Part shown: one piece after another, positions 1 to 8,096 of the stretch
Position numbering within the stretch: position 1 is the first letter of the stretch
Layout: every line of letters begins with the position of its first letter
Assembly (NCBI GenBank): GCA_015711895.1
Contig: JACVJH010000403.1
Coordinates: 1-21,373 of the forward strand
DNA: 21,373 bases
DNA from: Candidatus Solincola tengchongensis
GTDB taxonomy: Bacteria; Actinomycetota; Geothermincolia; Geothermincolales; RBG-13-55-18
Reading direction: 5' to 3'
The notes under the pieces: model-generated
Databases searched by the model: none
What the model saw: the letters and a program-made list of their open reading frames with translations, nothing else
Told to the model about the DNA's origin: nothing
Translations under genes and position numbers: made by a program

Positions 1-1893
1 CCCACCTATTACCTCCTCAACGAGGCTGGCGGGATCGGCCATTTCCTCCCCGACTATGAGAAGATGCTGCGGCTGGGCGTGGAAGGTTTCCTGGAGCTCA
101 TGGAGGGAAAGGAGGGAGAGCTCTACGAGGCGGCACGCATCGCCGCCGATGGCCTGGTAATATATGCCAACCGTCTGGCGGACGAGGCGGAGCGGCTGGC
201 CCGCCTGGAAGGGGATCCCGGACGCCGCGAGGAGCTGGAGGAGATCTCCCGCATATGCCGCAAGGTCCCCCGGCGGCCCGCGGAGACCTTCCACGAGGCC
301 CTGCAGTCCCTTTGGCTCACCCACCTGGCGGTTAACCTGGAGGGGTTGAACTCGGCCATATCCTTCGGGCGCGTGGACCAATACCTGTATCCCTATTACC
401 GCCGGGACCTGGAGGAGGGACGCCTGGACCCGCAGCAGGCCAAGGATCTGCTCCTCTCGTTCACCGCCAAGGCTACGGAGCACGTCTTCCTGCTCTCGGA
501 GAGGATAAGCCGCTACCACGGCGGCTACCTGGTGGTGCAGGCGGCCATAGTGGGAGGGACGGACCGGGAGGGTAAGGACGCGGTCAACGATCTCACCTAT
601 CTCTTCCTCGAGGTCATGGAGGAGGCCGGTTTGCGGGATCCAAACTACCAGGCCCGGGTGCACGCCGCATCTCCGGAGGAATACCTCCGGCGGTTAGCGG
701 AGGTGGCCCGGCGGGGGAAGGGCGTCCCCGCCATCTTCAACGACGAGGCGGTAGTGGCCGCCCTGGTCCACCACGGGTACCCCCTCGAGGAGGCCCGCGA
801 TTACGCCGTCGTGGGATGCGTGGAGCCGGCCATTCCCGGAAGGAGTTTTCTGTCCACCGATGCCGCCCTCTTCAACCTCCCCCTCTGTCTGGAGCTGGCG
901 CTGAACCGGGGCAGGCGCTTCGGAAGACGCCGCAGGGTGGGTGCTCTCACCCCCGACCCCGCCGGTTTCAGAAGCATGGATGATGTCCTGGAAGCCTTCT
1001 CACGGCAGGTGGATTTCATGGTGGACCGCATGGTGGGCGATTTCCGGGTGGTGGAGGGCGGGAACCGAGATTTCCACCCCACCCCGCTCTCCTCCATGCT
1101 CGTGGAGGGCTGCCTGGAGTCCGGGAGGGACCTCACCGAGGGAGGTGCCAGGTATAACGGGAGCGGCATACAGGGCGTGGGGGTGGCCGACGTGGCCGAT
1201 TCCCTGGCCGCCCTGGACGAGGTGGTCTTCCGCTCCGGAAAATACGGTATGGCCGAGGTGGTCCGAGCCCTCAGGGAGGACTTCAGGGGGCATGACAGGC
1301 TTCGGGCGGAACTTCTTAAGGTACCAAAATATGGTAATGACCATCCACTGCCCGACGGCTATGCCGACCTGGTGGTGCATATTTTCCATGAATCCCTCTC
1401 CAGGCACCGCAACACGCGCGGAGGACCGTACGTTCCCGGGTTCTATTCCGTGACCTGCCACGTGGCCTTCGGGGGAGAAGTGGGAGCACTACCGAGCGGG
1501 CGCCGCGCCGGGGAGACACTGGCTCCAAGCCTGGGCCCGGCGAACGGGGCGGACCGCCTTGGGCCCACCGCCCTGCTCAACTCCGCATCCAGGATCGACC
1601 ACCGCCTCATGCCCAACGGCTGTGCGGTGAACGTCAGCCTGCGCCCCGGCGACCTGGGAGGCGAGGAGGGTGCCGACAGGTTGGCCTCCCTCGTAAAGGG
1701 CTATTTCCACTCCGGGGGCATGCAGGTGCAGTTCAACGTCCTGGACCCGGAGATACTGGAGGACGCCAGGCGCCATCCCGGAAAGTATCCCGGGCTGGTG
1801 GTGAGGGTGGCCGGCTATTGCGCCTACTTCGACGACCTGCCGGACCCCGCCAAAGCGGAGATCATCTCCCGCTGGCGCCGCGAGGCCGTCTGA
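1..1893 (+). CDS. glycyl radical enzyme, PFL/glycerol-dehydratase family, 5' truncated
   Basis: This is the C-terminal 630 residues of a glycyl radical enzyme. The reading frame is open from base 1, so the start lies outside the window; family members are about 780-850 residues, so some 150-200 are missing. The thiyl-radical cysteine is visible in GCVEP (visible residue 273), with the Cys-x-Glu arrangement of the dehydratase/C-X lyase branch. The glycyl-radical loop RVAGYCAYF is near the end (Gly at visible residue 605). The YNGSGIQGVG and SLAALDEVVF stretches are also family-typical. GCVEP occurs in glycerol/diol dehydratases, choline TMA-lyase, isethionate lyase, hydroxyproline dehydratase and arylacetate decarboxylases, so the substrate cannot be assigned here. 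Acetyl-forming pyruvate formate-lyase, which has adjacent cysteines, is excluded. It needs a radical SAM activase, which is not visible in the window. Family confidence is high; substrate is unknown. Confidence 0.93.
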   Translation, partial: PTYYLLNEAGGIGHFLPDYEKMLRLGVEGFLELMEGKEGELYEAARIAADGLVIYANRLADEAERLARLEGDPGRREELEEISRICRKVPRRPAETFHEALQSLWLTHLAVNLEGLNSAISFGRVDQYLYPYYRRDLEEGRLDPQQAKDLLLSFTAKATEHVFLLSERISRYHGGYLVVQAAIVGGTDREGKDAVNDLTYLFLEVMEEAGLRDPNYQARVHAASPEEYLRRLAEVARRGKGVPAIFNDEAVVAALVHHGYPLEEARDYAVVGCVEPAIPGRSFLSTDAALFNLPLCLELALNRGRRFGRRRRVGALTPDPAGFRSMDDVLEAFSRQVDFMVDRMVGDFRVVEGGNRDFHPTPLSSMLVEGCLESGRDLTEGGARYNGSGIQGVGVADVADSLAALDEVVFRSGKYGMAEVVRALREDFRGHDRLRAELLKVPKYGNDHPLPDGYADLVVHIFHESLSRHRNTRGGPYVPGFYSVTCHVAFGGEVGALPSGRRAGETLAPSLGPANGADRLGPTALLNSASRIDHRLMPNGCAVNVSLRPGDLGGEEGADRLASLVKGYFHSGGMQVQFNVLDPEILEDARRHPGKYPGLVVRVAGYCAYFDDLPDPAKAEIISRWRREAV

Positions 1894-2283
1894 GCCGAAC
1901 GCACGGGAGCGCCCTTGATGCCTGGGGAGGCCTGGGGTTGCCGACTTGCCGGGGCGGCGGACCTCAAGCCGAGCCGGTAGCTGTATTCACGACGTAAGCG
2001 CGTCGTCCCGGGGACGGCAAAGGGCCGCTTTGCGCTGAAAAAAAATTTCGGGGCGGCTCCCGGGACGCGTCGTGGGCGCGTACATCGCTCTGGCGGGATA
2101 CCCCGTTGTCCTTGTGTGTGCCTGGCGGTGGTATTCCGCAACGACCGCACCATCCTCGATCAGCTGGCGGATACCCCGTTGTCCTTGTGCGTGCCTGGAC
2201 GGCAGGAAGGCGGTCTTTGAGTGGCTCTCGCCCGGCCGCTCCGGACCATGCGCGCAAGGGCCCCACAATCTCTCGGCCTTCTA
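1894..2283. other. gene-free convergent spacer
   Basis: This 390 bp spacer separates the glycyl radical enzyme (+) from the kinase (-), which converge on it. I see no credible gene. It contains a 6-bp hairpin (GCAAAG at 2017-2022 with CTTTGC at 2028-2033) followed by an A-run, a near-palindrome CGTCCC/GGGACG at 2004-2016, and the direct repeat listed separately. Neither strand offers the hairpin-then-T-run order of an intrinsic terminator. Confidence 0.6.
2092..2198. repeat. two-copy direct repeat, 33-34 bp
   Basis: Copies at 2092-2125 and 2166-2198 share the core ATACCCCGTTGTCCTTGTG and differ by one inserted G and one T/C change. Their start-to-start distance is 74 bp. They lie in the non-coding spacer between two converging genes. 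Two copies are too few to call a CRISPR array. It could belong to a dispersed intergenic repeat family of this genome, which cannot be tested within one window. Confidence 0.75.
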
Positions 2284-3726
2284 TCAACCGGTGTCCGCGG
2301 CGCGGGCGGTGAAGTAGAAGGTGGCTCCTTCCCCGGGAACGGATTCGACCCATACCCTGCCGCCCCAGCCCTCCACGGCGCGCTTCACGGTGGTCAACCC
2401 GATACCCAGGCCTCCTGCCTCCCCGGATCCGCGCCGGAAAGGAAGGAAGACGTCCTGAGCCAGGGATGGTTCTATGCCACAGCCGTTGTCGCTCATGAAG
2501 AGGGTCACCGTGTTCCCCTCCCGCTTTCCGCCCACGCGGATGTGGGGCCCCTCACACCCGGAGGTGTACTTGATGGCGTTGTCCAGGAGGTTGAAGAGGA
2601 CCTGGCGCAGCTTGAGCGGGTCGGCCCGCACGTGAGGCAGGTCTTTTTGCACCTCCAGTTCGACACCGTGAGAGTCAAGCTCCTCCTTCCGTTCTCCCAC
2701 CACTTCCGCCAAAACCGTTGCCGGGTCCACGTCGGCGATCCTTCCCTCCGGCTTCCCCGCCTGGGCGTAGGCCAGGAGGGCGGCGGTCATCTCCTCAAGC
2801 CTGCGGGCCGCCTTAGTAATATTTTCCAAAAATTCCTTCCGCTCCTCGTCCGAGGTGTCTCCACGACCCAGGAGCTCCGCGTAACCGCAGATGAGTGAGA
2901 GGGGCACGCGCAGGTCATGGGCCACCGTGGAGGCGAAGGCGTCCAGCTCCCGGACGGTGGTTCGCAGTCTTTCCTCCACGAGTATCCTCTCCGTCACGTC
3001 GCGGGAGTTGATGATGATCCCCCTCACCACCGGGTCCTGGAGGAGGTTGGTGAGGATGGCCTCGTGGTAGTGATAGCTCCCGTCGGCGTGGCGGAACCGT
3101 GAGACCACGTGCAGGGGGGTAGAAGGATTCCGGAGCACGTAGTCCATGTCCGCCCGCGCCTTTTCCAGGTCCTCGGGATGGATGAACTCCAGGAGTGAGC
3201 GCCCGTAGACGCTCCGGTCGTAGCCGGTTATGAGGGCCGTGGAGCGGCTCCCCCACCGGAAGCGCAGCTCGCCGTCCAGGAGGCTGACCATGTCCGCCGC
3301 GTTGTGCAGGAGGGCGCGGTAATATCTCTCTCGCGCCGCGAGGGCTTCCTCCGCCATCTTGAGCTCGGTGACGTCGGAATAGATGGCCAGCGAACTCATG
3401 AAGACCCCGTGTTCGTCGAAGCGTGGCGAGGCGGTGACCCTGATGATGCGTCTTTCCCCGTCCGTCCTGCGGATGGCCACGTCGTAGGTGCTGCTCTCTC
3501 CCTTCCTTCGTTTCTCCGTCTCCTGGCGGACTGTCCGGAAGGATTCCTCGTCCATGAACTCGCGCAGGTTCCGGCCCACAAGGCTACCCGGGGGTACGCC
3601 GAATATGCGGTGAGACGCGTGGTTGGCGAAGAGGAAGTTCTCCTCCGGGTCCACCTCGCTTATCCCCATGGCCTGGTTCTCTATGATCACCCGGTAACGC
3701 TCTTCGTCCTGGTCTTCCCTTTTCAT
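2284..3726 (-). CDS. soluble PAS-PAS sensor histidine kinase
   Basis: This is a 480-residue kinase. Order: PAS 1 (about residues 10-120), PAS 2 (about 130-250), HisKA with phospho-acceptor His270 in VAHDLRVPL, and HATPase with N-box LFNLLDNAIKY, G1 box DNGCGIE and G2 box GLGIGLTTVK. No transmembrane segment or signal peptide is seen, so it should sense a cytoplasmic cue; the PAS ligand is not predictable. The ATG at 3726 was chosen because GGAAAAGAGG precedes it; the in-frame upstream ATG at 3831 would overlap the putative -10 element and add 35 residues unlike PAS. No response regulator is adjacent, so it is an orphan kinase here. It is divergent from the GntR-type gene. Family very sure; signal and partner unknown. 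Confidence 0.93.
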   Translation of the reverse strand: MKREDQDEERYRVIIENQAMGISEVDPEENFLFANHASHRIFGVPPGSLVGRNLREFMDEESFRTVRQETEKRRKGESSTYDVAIRRTDGERRIIRVTASPRFDEHGVFMSSLAIYSDVTELKMAEEALAARERYYRALLHNAADMVSLLDGELRFRWGSRSTALITGYDRSVYGRSLLEFIHPEDLEKARADMDYVLRNPSTPLHVVSRFRHADGSYHYHEAILTNLLQDPVVRGIIINSRDVTERILVEERLRTTVRELDAFASTVAHDLRVPLSLICGYAELLGRGDTSDEERKEFLENITKAARRLEEMTAALLAYAQAGKPEGRIADVDPATVLAEVVGERKEELDSHGVELEVQKDLPHVRADPLKLRQVLFNLLDNAIKYTSGCEGPHIRVGGKREGNTVTLFMSDNGCGIEPSLAQDVFLPFRRGSGEAGGLGIGLTTVKRAVEGWGGRVWVESVPGEGATFYFTARAADTG

Positions 3727-3822
3727 GGGCGGTGCCTCTTTTCCTCCGGTGGCGATCGCGTCCGCATCGACGATCGAGAACCGCTTCTCGCGCCTGGTTC
3801 CCCCGCACCGATGGCCGAACAC

Positions 3823-3828
3823 ATTATA
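3823..3828 (-). promoter_or_regulatory. putative -10 element for the histidine kinase
   Basis: The minus strand reads a perfect TATAAT about 95 bases upstream of the chosen kinase start. No good -35 hexamer lies 16-18 bp further upstream, so it may be activator-dependent or fortuitous. Confidence 0.4.
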
Positions 3829-4044
3829 CAACCGTTCTAAAGTTCATCGTTCACAAGATTATTCGGCACGGGAAGAGCGACGGAACAGGGCGGAGACGAG
3901 GAAGGGAGGCGGGGGAGAGTGTGAGGTTGGAGCGCTGATGTTGGGGTTCAAGAAAGGACCTCCCGTATTCACAGTCTGTCTGGAAGGGGAAGAGTCGCAG
4001 GAAGTTGCGCTCACCGGGCATCTTGACTTGACCGGAGGATGCTA

Positions 4045-4072
4045 TTGACAAGCGACCGAAAAGGTTTAAAAT
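4045..4072 (+). promoter_or_regulatory. sigma70-type promoter for the GntR-family regulator
   Basis: A perfect -35 TTGACA (4045-4050) is followed after 16 bp by TAAAAT (4067-4072). The predicted transcript start is near 4079, giving a leader of about 60 bases to the ATG at 4142. It is the best housekeeping promoter upstream of the long plus-strand run. Confidence 0.65.
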
Positions 4073-4081
4073 TATCAACAG

Positions 4082-4111
4082 TATAAAATTTTAAAATTAA
4101 TAAATTTATAA
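4082..4111. promoter_or_regulatory. AT-rich palindromic candidate operator
   Basis: Just downstream of the promoter is a 30 bp stretch that is almost pure A/T. It contains two perfect palindromes, AAAATTTT (4085-4092) and ATAAATTTAT (4100-4109). Their place between promoter and ribosome binding site suits an autoregulatory operator of the downstream regulator. The classical GntR/FadR core (GT-N-AC) is not obvious, so the assignment is tentative. Confidence 0.35.
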
Positions 4112-4141
4112 GAAATCCTCACGGCAAGGAAGGATTTCGAG

Positions 4142-4906
4142 ATGGCCGCCAATCTGAGGATAAAGAGCATCAACAAGCGACCTGCTTTATCGGATATCGT
4201 GTGCCAGCAGATAATCGACCTCATCAAGGATGACGAACTTAAGCCGGGCGATGTTCTTCCCTGCCAGGATGAACTGGCGACCAGCCTTGGGGTCAGCAAG
4301 GGAAGCTTAAGGGAAGCCCTGGTAAAGCTGGAACTAAAGGGCTTCCTCCAGAAGGAGAAGGGCGGTTCTTATCGGATAAGGGGGCTCACCGATCAGCGGA
4401 TTGCCGATCCCTTCATGGACCTCATGGGTGAAGACCCGAAGTTGGTGTGGGAAGTCCTGGAGATGGCCAAGATCCTGGCGGTGGAAGCCGCCCGCATCGC
4501 CGCCTCGAGGGCAGAAGAGGAAGACGTGCGAAGGCTCGAGGAAGTGCTTTCCAGGATGAAGAAAACGGTCGGCAACAAAGAGTATTTCCGAAAGGAGTTT
4601 GTGAATATATACACCGACTTCTTCCGGGTGCTCGGCGAAGCCACCAAGAACAACGTGTTCATGCATACACTTCACACCTTTAATCAGATGATCAGGGAGG
4701 CCATGCCGTTGCCCGTGGCGGCGCTTCGGGGTATCCCCAACATCGTGGAAACCATATACGGGCAGTTCAGACAGATCTCGGAATGCATCGCCCAGAAACG
4801 CGATGCCGAGGCTGCAAGGCAGACCAGAAGGCATTTCGAGTTCATCGAGGATAAACTCCGAAGGGCGGTGACCACGCGGGCAAGTAGGCGACAAGCAGGC
4901 CGATAG
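4142..4906 (+). CDS. GntR-family (FadR/FCD) transcriptional regulator
   Basis: The protein has 254 residues. The N-terminal winged helix-turn-helix spans about residues 14-78 (GDVLPCQDELATSLGVSKGS, then LREALVKLELKGFL); the C-terminal helical FCD ligand domain spans about 90-235. AAGGAAGG precedes the ATG. Many FCD proteins bind a metal through Asp and three His. Here Asp159 remains, but the usual His four residues later lies in DFFR (Arg162), and the His of the usual EHR motif is Phe209 in QFR; only the last His (231, RRHF) remains. The metal site is therefore probably lost, and an acyl-CoA or other effector may be read differently. It heads the plus-strand catabolic run, so control of that run is the natural inference. 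Its codons look somewhat less GC-rich than its neighbours. Confidence 0.9.
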   Translation: MAANLRIKSINKRPALSDIVCQQIIDLIKDDELKPGDVLPCQDELATSLGVSKGSLREALVKLELKGFLQKEKGGSYRIRGLTDQRIADPFMDLMGEDPKLVWEVLEMAKILAVEAARIAASRAEEEDVRRLEEVLSRMKKTVGNKEYFRKEFVNIYTDFFRVLGEATKNNVFMHTLHTFNQMIREAMPLPVAALRGIPNIVETIYGQFRQISECIAQKRDAEAARQTRRHFEFIEDKLRRAVTTRASRRQAGR

Positions 4907-5131
4907 GGGAATACGAGCTTTTGGGAGGGGTTCTTTCCTCGACACGTATATTCAGGGGGCGCGGCTGAGCTTTCCGGTGGGGTTTCCGTTCTTAAGATCG
5001 TTATCGGACTTGCATGGTTTAGGGGGCCCGATTCGCCATCCGCAACCGGAAGACCGCGACATGGAGTGGGATGATGCCTTTCCTTATTGGAGAGTCAAAC
5101 GTCGGGAAGGGCGGGTAAGGAGGTGCGGGGA

Positions 5132-7006
5132 ATGTACTCCTACAACGGTAAGATCCTGGAAGTGGAACTGGGGGAAAGCGCGACCTTCTCCACCCTGGAG
5201 CTCGTGGAGGAGGACCTCGCCCGCTACATCGGTGGCTTGGGGCTGGCGGAGCTTTTTCTTGCGCGGCGCATGGACTGGGGCCTGGAGGCCTTCGACCCCC
5301 GCAGCGTGGTGGCCGTCATGGTCGGGCCGCTCACCGGGACGGCGGTCCCCGGCTGCTCCCGCTACGTTGTGGCCGGCAAGTCACCCCTGGGGCATTGGGG
5401 AGAGGCGCACGCCGCCGGCTTCTTCGCCTCGGAGCTCAAGGCGGCGGGTTACGACGGCATCTTGGTGAGTGGGTCCTCCCCCCGTCCGGTCTACCTCTAC
5501 GTGCACGACGGGGAGGCCGAAGTGCGGGACGCTTCCCGCCTCTGGGGCTTGGACACCTACGAGACGGAGGCGGCCATCCGGGAGGAACTGGGGGACCCCA
5601 GGGTGAGGGTCATCGGCATCGGGCCTGCGGGGGAGAACCTCTCGCACATGGCCGCGGTCATCGGCGACGAGGGGAGAGCGGCGGCCCGCTCCGGGATGGG
5701 GGCCCTCATGGGTTCAAAGAACCTCAAGGCGGTGGCGGTGCGTGGGCGTGGCAAAGTGGCCCTCCAGGACGAGGAGGCTTTTCGGCGGGTGGCCAAGGAC
5801 ATCCTCGAAAAGGTGAAAGCCAACCCCACAAGTGGCCTGCTCAAGCAGCACGGCACGCCGGTGAACGTGATGATATGCGCCTACTTCGGCGACATCCCCA
5901 TCAAGAACTGGAGGCTGGGCGACTGGCCGGAAGGCATCCCAGGGCTCAACGCCGAGGCCTACCAGACGGTGCTCACCCGGAATTGGCACTGCCGGGCCTG
6001 CCCGGTGGGGTGCGGGCGCAAGGTGGCCAATACTCTGGGCAAGCCGTCCGGTTTGGCGGACGTGACCGGACCGGAGTACGAGTGCTTGGCCGCCTTGGGG
6101 ACCATGTGCATGGTGGGGGACATCCGGACGGTGGTGGCGGCCAACGATCTCTGCAACCGCCTGGGGATGGATGCCATCTCCGCGGGCACCACCATCGCCT
6201 TCGCCATGGAATGTTTCGAGAAGGGCATCCTCAAGGAGGAGGACGCGGAAGGGTTGGACCTCTCCTGGGGGAACGGCGACGCCCTGGCCCCCCTGCTGAA
6301 CAAGATGGCCTACCGCGAGGGGCGTCTTGGCTCCCTGCTCGCCGACGGGACCCGGGCGGCGGCGGAGAAGCTGGGCGGGGGAAGCGAGAGTTTCGCCGTG
6401 CATTGCAAGGGGCTGGAATTACCCATGCACGACCCCAAGGCCTTCTCCGGCTGGGCGCTGGCCTACGGGACCACCAACCGCGGCGCCTGCCACCTCTCCG
6501 CCACCACCTACAACGTGGAGAGGGGGATGACCCTCCCGGACATCGGCCTCACCCAGCCGCTGGACCGCTTTGCGAGCGAGGGGAAGGCGGCCATGGTCCG
6601 GACCTACCACGCCTTCTCCGCGGTCCTCGAGTCCTTGGTGGCCTGCAAGTTCATGGTCTACGCCGGGCTCACCCTCACCGACTTCCATAAGGCCCTGGTC
6701 CCGGCCACCGGGAAAGAGTGGAGCATCGAGGAGCTCATGGAGTGCGGGCAGCGCATCTACCACCTGGGCAGGCTCATCAACCACGCTTGCGGCCTCACCG
6801 GGGAGGACGACCGCATGCCGCAGCGCATCTTGAGCGAGCCCTACCGGGAGGGCAACGCGGCCGACTTCGTCCCCGACCACCAGACCATGCTGGAAGAATA
6901 TTACAGGCTGCAGAAATGGGACGAGAGGGGGATACCCACCGAGGAGCGCATCCGGGAGCTGGGGCTTCAGGAGTTCTCCTGGATGGCGGAAAGGGCGAGG
7001 AGCTGA
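5132..7006 (+). CDS. aldehyde:ferredoxin oxidoreductase family tungsten/molybdenum enzyme
   Basis: The protein has 624 residues, the usual AOR length. AOR enzymes oxidise aldehydes to acids with a bis-pyranopterin tungsten centre and a [4Fe-4S] cluster, passing electrons to ferredoxin in the cytoplasm. Cluster ligands are visible as Cys287-x2-Cys290-x3-Cys294 (CRACPVGC) and Cys505 (LVACKF), close in position to the four ligands of Pyrococcus furiosus AOR. Pterin-domain signatures RYIGGLGLAELF, SGMGALMGSKNLKAVAV and GPEYECLAALG are present. The start at 5132 follows AAGGAGGTG; a longer in-frame start at 5087 lacks such a site. It is the first structural gene after the FadR-type regulator, and the window also carries a MoaD-like carrier and TupA. 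BamB-type benzoyl-CoA reductase subunits belong to the same superfamily; none of the companion Bam genes are here. Aldehyde substrate unknown. Confidence 0.93.
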   Translation: MYSYNGKILEVELGESATFSTLELVEEDLARYIGGLGLAELFLARRMDWGLEAFDPRSVVAVMVGPLTGTAVPGCSRYVVAGKSPLGHWGEAHAAGFFASELKAAGYDGILVSGSSPRPVYLYVHDGEAEVRDASRLWGLDTYETEAAIREELGDPRVRVIGIGPAGENLSHMAAVIGDEGRAAARSGMGALMGSKNLKAVAVRGRGKVALQDEEAFRRVAKDILEKVKANPTSGLLKQHGTPVNVMICAYFGDIPIKNWRLGDWPEGIPGLNAEAYQTVLTRNWHCRACPVGCGRKVANTLGKPSGLADVTGPEYECLAALGTMCMVGDIRTVVAANDLCNRLGMDAISAGTTIAFAMECFEKGILKEEDAEGLDLSWGNGDALAPLLNKMAYREGRLGSLLADGTRAAAEKLGGGSESFAVHCKGLELPMHDPKAFSGWALAYGTTNRGACHLSATTYNVERGMTLPDIGLTQPLDRFASEGKAAMVRTYHAFSAVLESLVACKFMVYAGLTLTDFHKALVPATGKEWSIEELMECGQRIYHLGRLINHACGLTGEDDRMPQRILSEPYREGNAADFVPDHQTMLEEYYRLQKWDERGIPTEERIRELGLQEFSWMAERARS

Positions 7007-7249
7007 GAGAGGAGCCGACAGCGTGGGCCTGCGGAGAGGTGGCTTACGGGAGGCAAGGGCGCGGCCGTGAGAAGCCGAGCCGCGAGCGGCCGCTCGTTGG
7101 CCACCGCCGGCGTGCCGGTCGTGGTGGACCGCAAAGTACGCACGACCCCTGGGGCGCGGGGGTGGATGTCCCTCTGAGCCGTTCCCGAGGACGGGGAATG
7201 GCGCCGCATGGAATGCGCTGGCTGTTTTGATAAAAGGGAGGTGAAAGAG

Positions 7250-8041
7250 ATGAGGCTCGAGGGGAAAGTGGCGGTTATCACCGGCGCCGCCTCCGGCTTC
7301 GGGAAAGCCTCGGCGGAGCTCTTCTGCCGGGAGGGGGCCAAGGTGGTGGCGGTGGACATCAACGGGGAGGGCGTCAAGGAGGTGGTCGAGGGCATAAAGG
7401 CCTCAGGTGGAGAGGCGACGGCCGTACAGGCCGACATCACCAGAGCGGATGATGTTGCCAGGATATTCCAGACGGTTAGGGACGTCTACGGTACCCTCAA
7501 CGTCCTCTTCAACAACGCGGGGATCGACCATATGAAGAAGATCACCGACACCACGGAGGAGGAGTGGGACAGGGTGATGACCGTCAATCTCAAGGGGACC
7601 TGGCTGTGCACGAGAGAGGCAGTCCCCCTGCTCATAGAGGCTGGGGGCGGCTCCATGATACACACCTCTTCCCTCTCCGCCCTCAAGGCCCGGCCTGGGA
7701 ACACCTGCTACGGGGCCAGCAAGGCGGGGATCCTTATGATGTCCCAGGTGCTGGCCATCGAGCTGGCGCCCCACAAGATCCGTTCCAACTGCCTGTGTCC
7801 GGTAGTGGCTGACACCCCCATGGGGGAGAGGTTCCTCCAGAGCGCCCAGGCCATGTACGGGATACAGCTGGAGCAGTGGGACTTCAACGCCGCCAAGGAC
7901 ATCGCCCGCAGCACCGTGCCCCTGGGGGACATATGCACGCCCATGGACGTGGCCTACGCGGCGCTCTTTTTGGCCTCCGACGAGTCAAGGCTCATAAGCG
8001 GCACCTATATCCTCATCGACGGAGCCTCCCGGGCCGGCTGA
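7250..8041 (+). CDS. short-chain dehydrogenase/reductase (SDR)
   Basis: This is a 263-residue classical SDR that should use NAD(P)(H) to interconvert a hydroxyl and a ketone. The cofactor motif TGAASGFG starts at residue 11, NNAG is present, and the catalytic set is Ser141 (TSSLS), Tyr154 and Lys158 (YGASK). The C-terminal GTYILIDGAS is typical of the FabG/hydroxyacyl-CoA dehydrogenase-like group. The ATG at 7250 follows GGGAGGTGAAAGAG; an in-frame start at 7208 has no such site. A 243 bp spacer separates it from the AOR gene; it holds a perfect 14-bp palindrome (7083-7096) but no gene I can support. In this cluster an acyl-CoA or alcohol dehydrogenase role is plausible, but the substrate is not readable from sequence. 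Confidence 0.92.
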   Translation: MRLEGKVAVITGAASGFGKASAELFCREGAKVVAVDINGEGVKEVVEGIKASGGEATAVQADITRADDVARIFQTVRDVYGTLNVLFNNAGIDHMKKITDTTEEEWDRVMTVNLKGTWLCTREAVPLLIEAGGGSMIHTSSLSALKARPGNTCYGASKAGILMMSQVLAIELAPHKIRSNCLCPVVADTPMGERFLQSAQAMYGIQLEQWDFNAAKDIARSTVPLGDICTPMDVAYAALFLASDESRLISGTYILIDGASRAG

Positions 8042-8096
8042 CCCCGGCCCCTGCGAGGCTCGACTCGGGCCGGAGGCGGGGAAGGAGGTGAAGGCG

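Larger units (their letters stand above)
3727..4141. other. divergent intergenic control region
   Basis: This 415 bp region lies between the divergently transcribed kinase and GntR-family regulator. It holds a TATAAT facing the kinase, a TTGACA/TAAAAT promoter facing the regulator, and a strongly AT-rich island at about 4062-4112 that stands out against the GC-rich surroundings. A short ATG frame at 3939-4048 has no codon or homology signal, and I do not call it a gene. Confidence 0.6.

Noticed and set aside
2017..2045. Hairpin with adjacent A/T run as an intrinsic terminator
   Set aside because: The run after the stem is A on the plus strand, and on the minus strand the T-run precedes the hairpin, so neither direction fits.
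2092..2198. CRISPR array
   Set aside because: Only two repeat copies, one spacer-like interval and no cas genes.
3939..4048. 36-residue frame ahead of the GntR regulator
   Set aside because: No codon bias, no ribosome binding site of note, and it overlaps the -35 region of the regulator promoter.
5395..6690. 431-residue alternative plus-strand frame inside the AOR gene
   Set aside because: Low-complexity Gly/Arg/Pro text, while AOR cluster ligands and pterin motifs are in the main frame.
5132..7006. BamB (class II benzoyl-CoA reductase subunit)
   Set aside because: Same superfamily, but no BamC-I partners are present and the protein has ordinary AOR features.
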